Below are positions 34,096 through 35,699 of a stretch of 35,699 nucleotides of DNA, piece after piece (the first letter of the stretch is position 1; every line of letters starts with the position of its first letter). The DNA comes from JAAYJG01 sp964450305 (GTDB lineage Bacteria; Bacillota; Clostridia; DSM-8532). The stretch spans positions 1 through 35,699 of the forward strand of contig CAYVFB010000027.1 in assembly GCA_964450305.1 (NCBI GenBank), given 5' to 3'. A model generated the notes under the pieces. It was given only the letters and a program-made list of their open reading frames with translations, was not told the DNA's origin and searched no databases. The translations under genes were made by a program, and so were the position numbers.

Positions 34096-35699
34096 TTATT
34101 TCACCTCTTTTCTTTCAGCCACTTCACCATCCTCCAAAATATAGAAACAAGTCATGCCAAAGTGCTTCATATATTTTCCGTCCACATGGTAATCAAATGC
34201 AGTCTGGCTGTAGCCTGAGGAGTTTTTCGCCGTTACACGGTAAAAGTACTGTCCTGGCGGAAGAATTTGTGTCTCTATAATGGGTACTTCCAGATCGGGT
34301 ACTATTTGAATCGGTTTTTCAAATAAATAATCCCTGCATAATTCAAAGGTATAGGTAATGCTTTCTGCATCCAAATCATAGGCTGCTTCCCATGAAAAGC
34401 GCAACTTATTCCTATCGGTAACCTCAGGCGGATTTAAGAAAAATGGCATGGGTTTTTCAAGGCTTTCGAGATATAGAGCATAATTCCGATCGACTTCATA
34501 CGGAATCTCATTACAAATCTCACTAAATTGCATTTTATTCACTTTCATATACATTAAATCAGGCATTTTAAATGAATACTGCAGGACAATTGGTTTGTAT
34601 ATGTCTATCATCTCCCTGGTTTTTTCAACAGTAATGATGTTCCTGAGGCTTGTTATTTTATCATTCAGCATCTTTCGATACTTTGGCAGTGCCAATACAC
34701 GCTTGTGTAATATGGAACCCCAATAATTCGTGATACCTGCTTCAAATCCTGCATCCGCCATTTTTTTGCTGTCTTCATAGCGCCCCCAGGCAGAATCCTG
34801 ATCCCATGGAATAAAATACCATTTAGTGCTGTTGCCTGGGCTGTACAGATAAAAATTCTGTGATTGCGTGTCAATGCTTCCTGTTAAAATAATAAACGCA
34901 AGCCAGTTGAAATAATTGTCACGATCAAAATACTTTTCAAATGTACTTTCTATGGATATCCCGTAATCATTCACAGCATCGAGCATTTCCAGAAGCTTTG
35001 TGTGATCTTCGCTTCCCTTGATTTCGAGTATTTTGTTGAATAAAACCTCATCATACAGGGGATCGGTTTTCAGCCTTAAATATTCCTCATAACGTTCAAA
35101 CTCAAAGAAAATTGCCTTATACAGCTGGCCATTGCTGTCAAAACTGTGGTTCTTCAGGTATGTCTTATTTGGTAATTCAACCTGTGTGAACAGTCCATAA
35201 TCAACGAATTTGGTATTTTTTACTGTATTGGTTTCATCCTTCACATAAAGGTGGACAAACTGGGTTCGAAGGCCGATCATACCGGGAATTTGCTTGATAT
35301 AATCATATGAGAGCTTATTGTGGAACCTCACATTATCATAAACATGCTTGTTCAGCGCAATGTTTTTTTGTCCTCGCCAGGGCTGCGTGCTTTCCATCAG
35401 GGAGATCTTGTAGGATTTCTGGACATGATTGGAAGAGGTTGCGCCTCTGATGTTCACAATCGCATTGGGAATCATCTCGTTATACCCCAATTCCCCAGGA
35501 ATAGGACCATTGTCGTCGCCAATCTGCAGAATTGCTTCTACCCCGTATCGTTCAACTCCCATTTCCATGTAATCACTGACAGAATACCGATTTACTTCCT
35601 CCCAGGAATAATCCGTATTGTCCGCCGCGTTGCCTCGACGGACAGTAAGCAGATACAAGGGAAGGCCTGAGGGTTTCCTTACAATTCGAATACCATAAT
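34096..35699 (-). CDS. CotH kinase family protein (5' end outside the window)
   Basis: The frame is open to the window edge, so the N-terminus is missing; 534 codons are present. CotH proteins are atypical protein kinases, first known from the Bacillus spore coat where CotH phosphorylates CotB and CotG. Visible motifs are the substrate/ATP-side RGATSSNHVQKSYKISL, a central NWLAFIILTGSIDTQSQNFY, and the metal-binding WYFIPWDQDSAWGR. After the kinase domain a fibronectin-III-like domain follows (about the last 110 residues, LRFSWEAAYDLDAESITYTF to FYRVTAKNSSGY). CotH proteins of this layout are usually exported. It is the most upstream gene seen of the VTC-DUF4956-DUF4832 cluster. Confidence 0.92.
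   Translation of the reverse strand, partial: YGIRIVRKPSGLPLYLLTVRRGNAADNTDYSWEEVNRYSVSDYMEMGVERYGVEAILQIGDDNGPIPGELGYNEMIPNAIVNIRGATSSNHVQKSYKISLMESTQPWRGQKNIALNKHVYDNVRFHNKLSYDYIKQIPGMIGLRTQFVHLYVKDETNTVKNTKFVDYGLFTQVELPNKTYLKNHSFDSNGQLYKAIFFEFERYEEYLRLKTDPLYDEVLFNKILEIKGSEDHTKLLEMLDAVNDYGISIESTFEKYFDRDNYFNWLAFIILTGSIDTQSQNFYLYSPGNSTKWYFIPWDQDSAWGRYEDSKKMADAGFEAGITNYWGSILHKRVLALPKYRKMLNDKITSLRNIITVEKTREMIDIYKPIVLQYSFKMPDLMYMKVNKMQFSEICNEIPYEVDRNYALYLESLEKPMPFFLNPPEVTDRNKLRFSWEAAYDLDAESITYTFELCRDYLFEKPIQIVPDLEVPIIETQILPPGQYFYRVTAKNSSGYSQTAFDYHVDGKYMKHFGMTCFYILEDGEVAERKEVK

Overview
The window looks like the chromosome of an anaerobic, spore-forming Firmicute, most likely class Clostridia. 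The evidence is a small acid-soluble spore protein gene and a CBS-domain gene, each behind the same forespore (sigma-G-like) promoter pattern; a CotH kinase; an adenosylcobalamin-dependent ribonucleotide reductase with NrdR-like boxes; a TM1266-type [FeFe]-hydrogenase-system regulator; aggga/ggagg ribosome binding sites; and moderate GC content. The genus cannot be fixed from the sequence alone. I see no phage, transposase, plasmid or CRISPR signal. One run of 100 N (27929-28028) is a scaffold gap.

Layout. 1-300: two tRNA-Ser genes (UGA then GCU) on the minus strand behind a near-consensus promoter. 367-2773: a secreted serine hydrolase, then two forespore genes. 2948-4108: an exported lipase-like hydrolase, followed by a 290-bp gene-free stretch with five DnaA-box-like sites. 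4399-7148: nadB-nadC for de novo NAD synthesis (no nadA in the window) behind a 210-nt leader with three possible hairpins. 7260-10875: minus-strand single genes (RDD membrane protein, a small unknown protein, a TM1266-type regulator, a phasin-like coiled-coil protein, an LCP-family protein). 11139-12503: a MATE exporter, convergent with nrdJ across a shared terminator.

15212-22831 is one plus-strand, seven-gene operon of the MoxR/Bat type: AAA ATPase, DUF58, a small membrane-anchored Bat-like protein, two VWA proteins (BatA, BatB), a TPR protein (BatC) and a BatD-like protein. Several joins overlap by 4-11 bases and the operon ends at a clear terminator. It probably encodes an envelope-localised chaperone or assembly machine; the substrate is unknown. 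A secreted copper-amine-oxidase-N-domain protein and a SAM methyltransferase follow.

25348-31286 is a glycerol utilisation locus: glpK, glpF, then (across the assembly gap) a GlpA-like FAD protein with a C-terminal [2Fe-2S] domain, a second FAD oxidoreductase and a DUF1667 protein, the last three translationally coupled. Together they would import glycerol, phosphorylate it and oxidise glycerol 3-phosphate.

31277-35699 is a tightly packed minus-strand cluster: CotH kinase (running off the window end), VTC-type polyphosphate polymerase, DUF4956 membrane protein and a DUF4832 secreted glycosidase-like protein. It is the best candidate for a poorly described system here: kinase, polyphosphate synthesis and a membrane partner in one transcription unit, possibly acting on the cell or spore surface.
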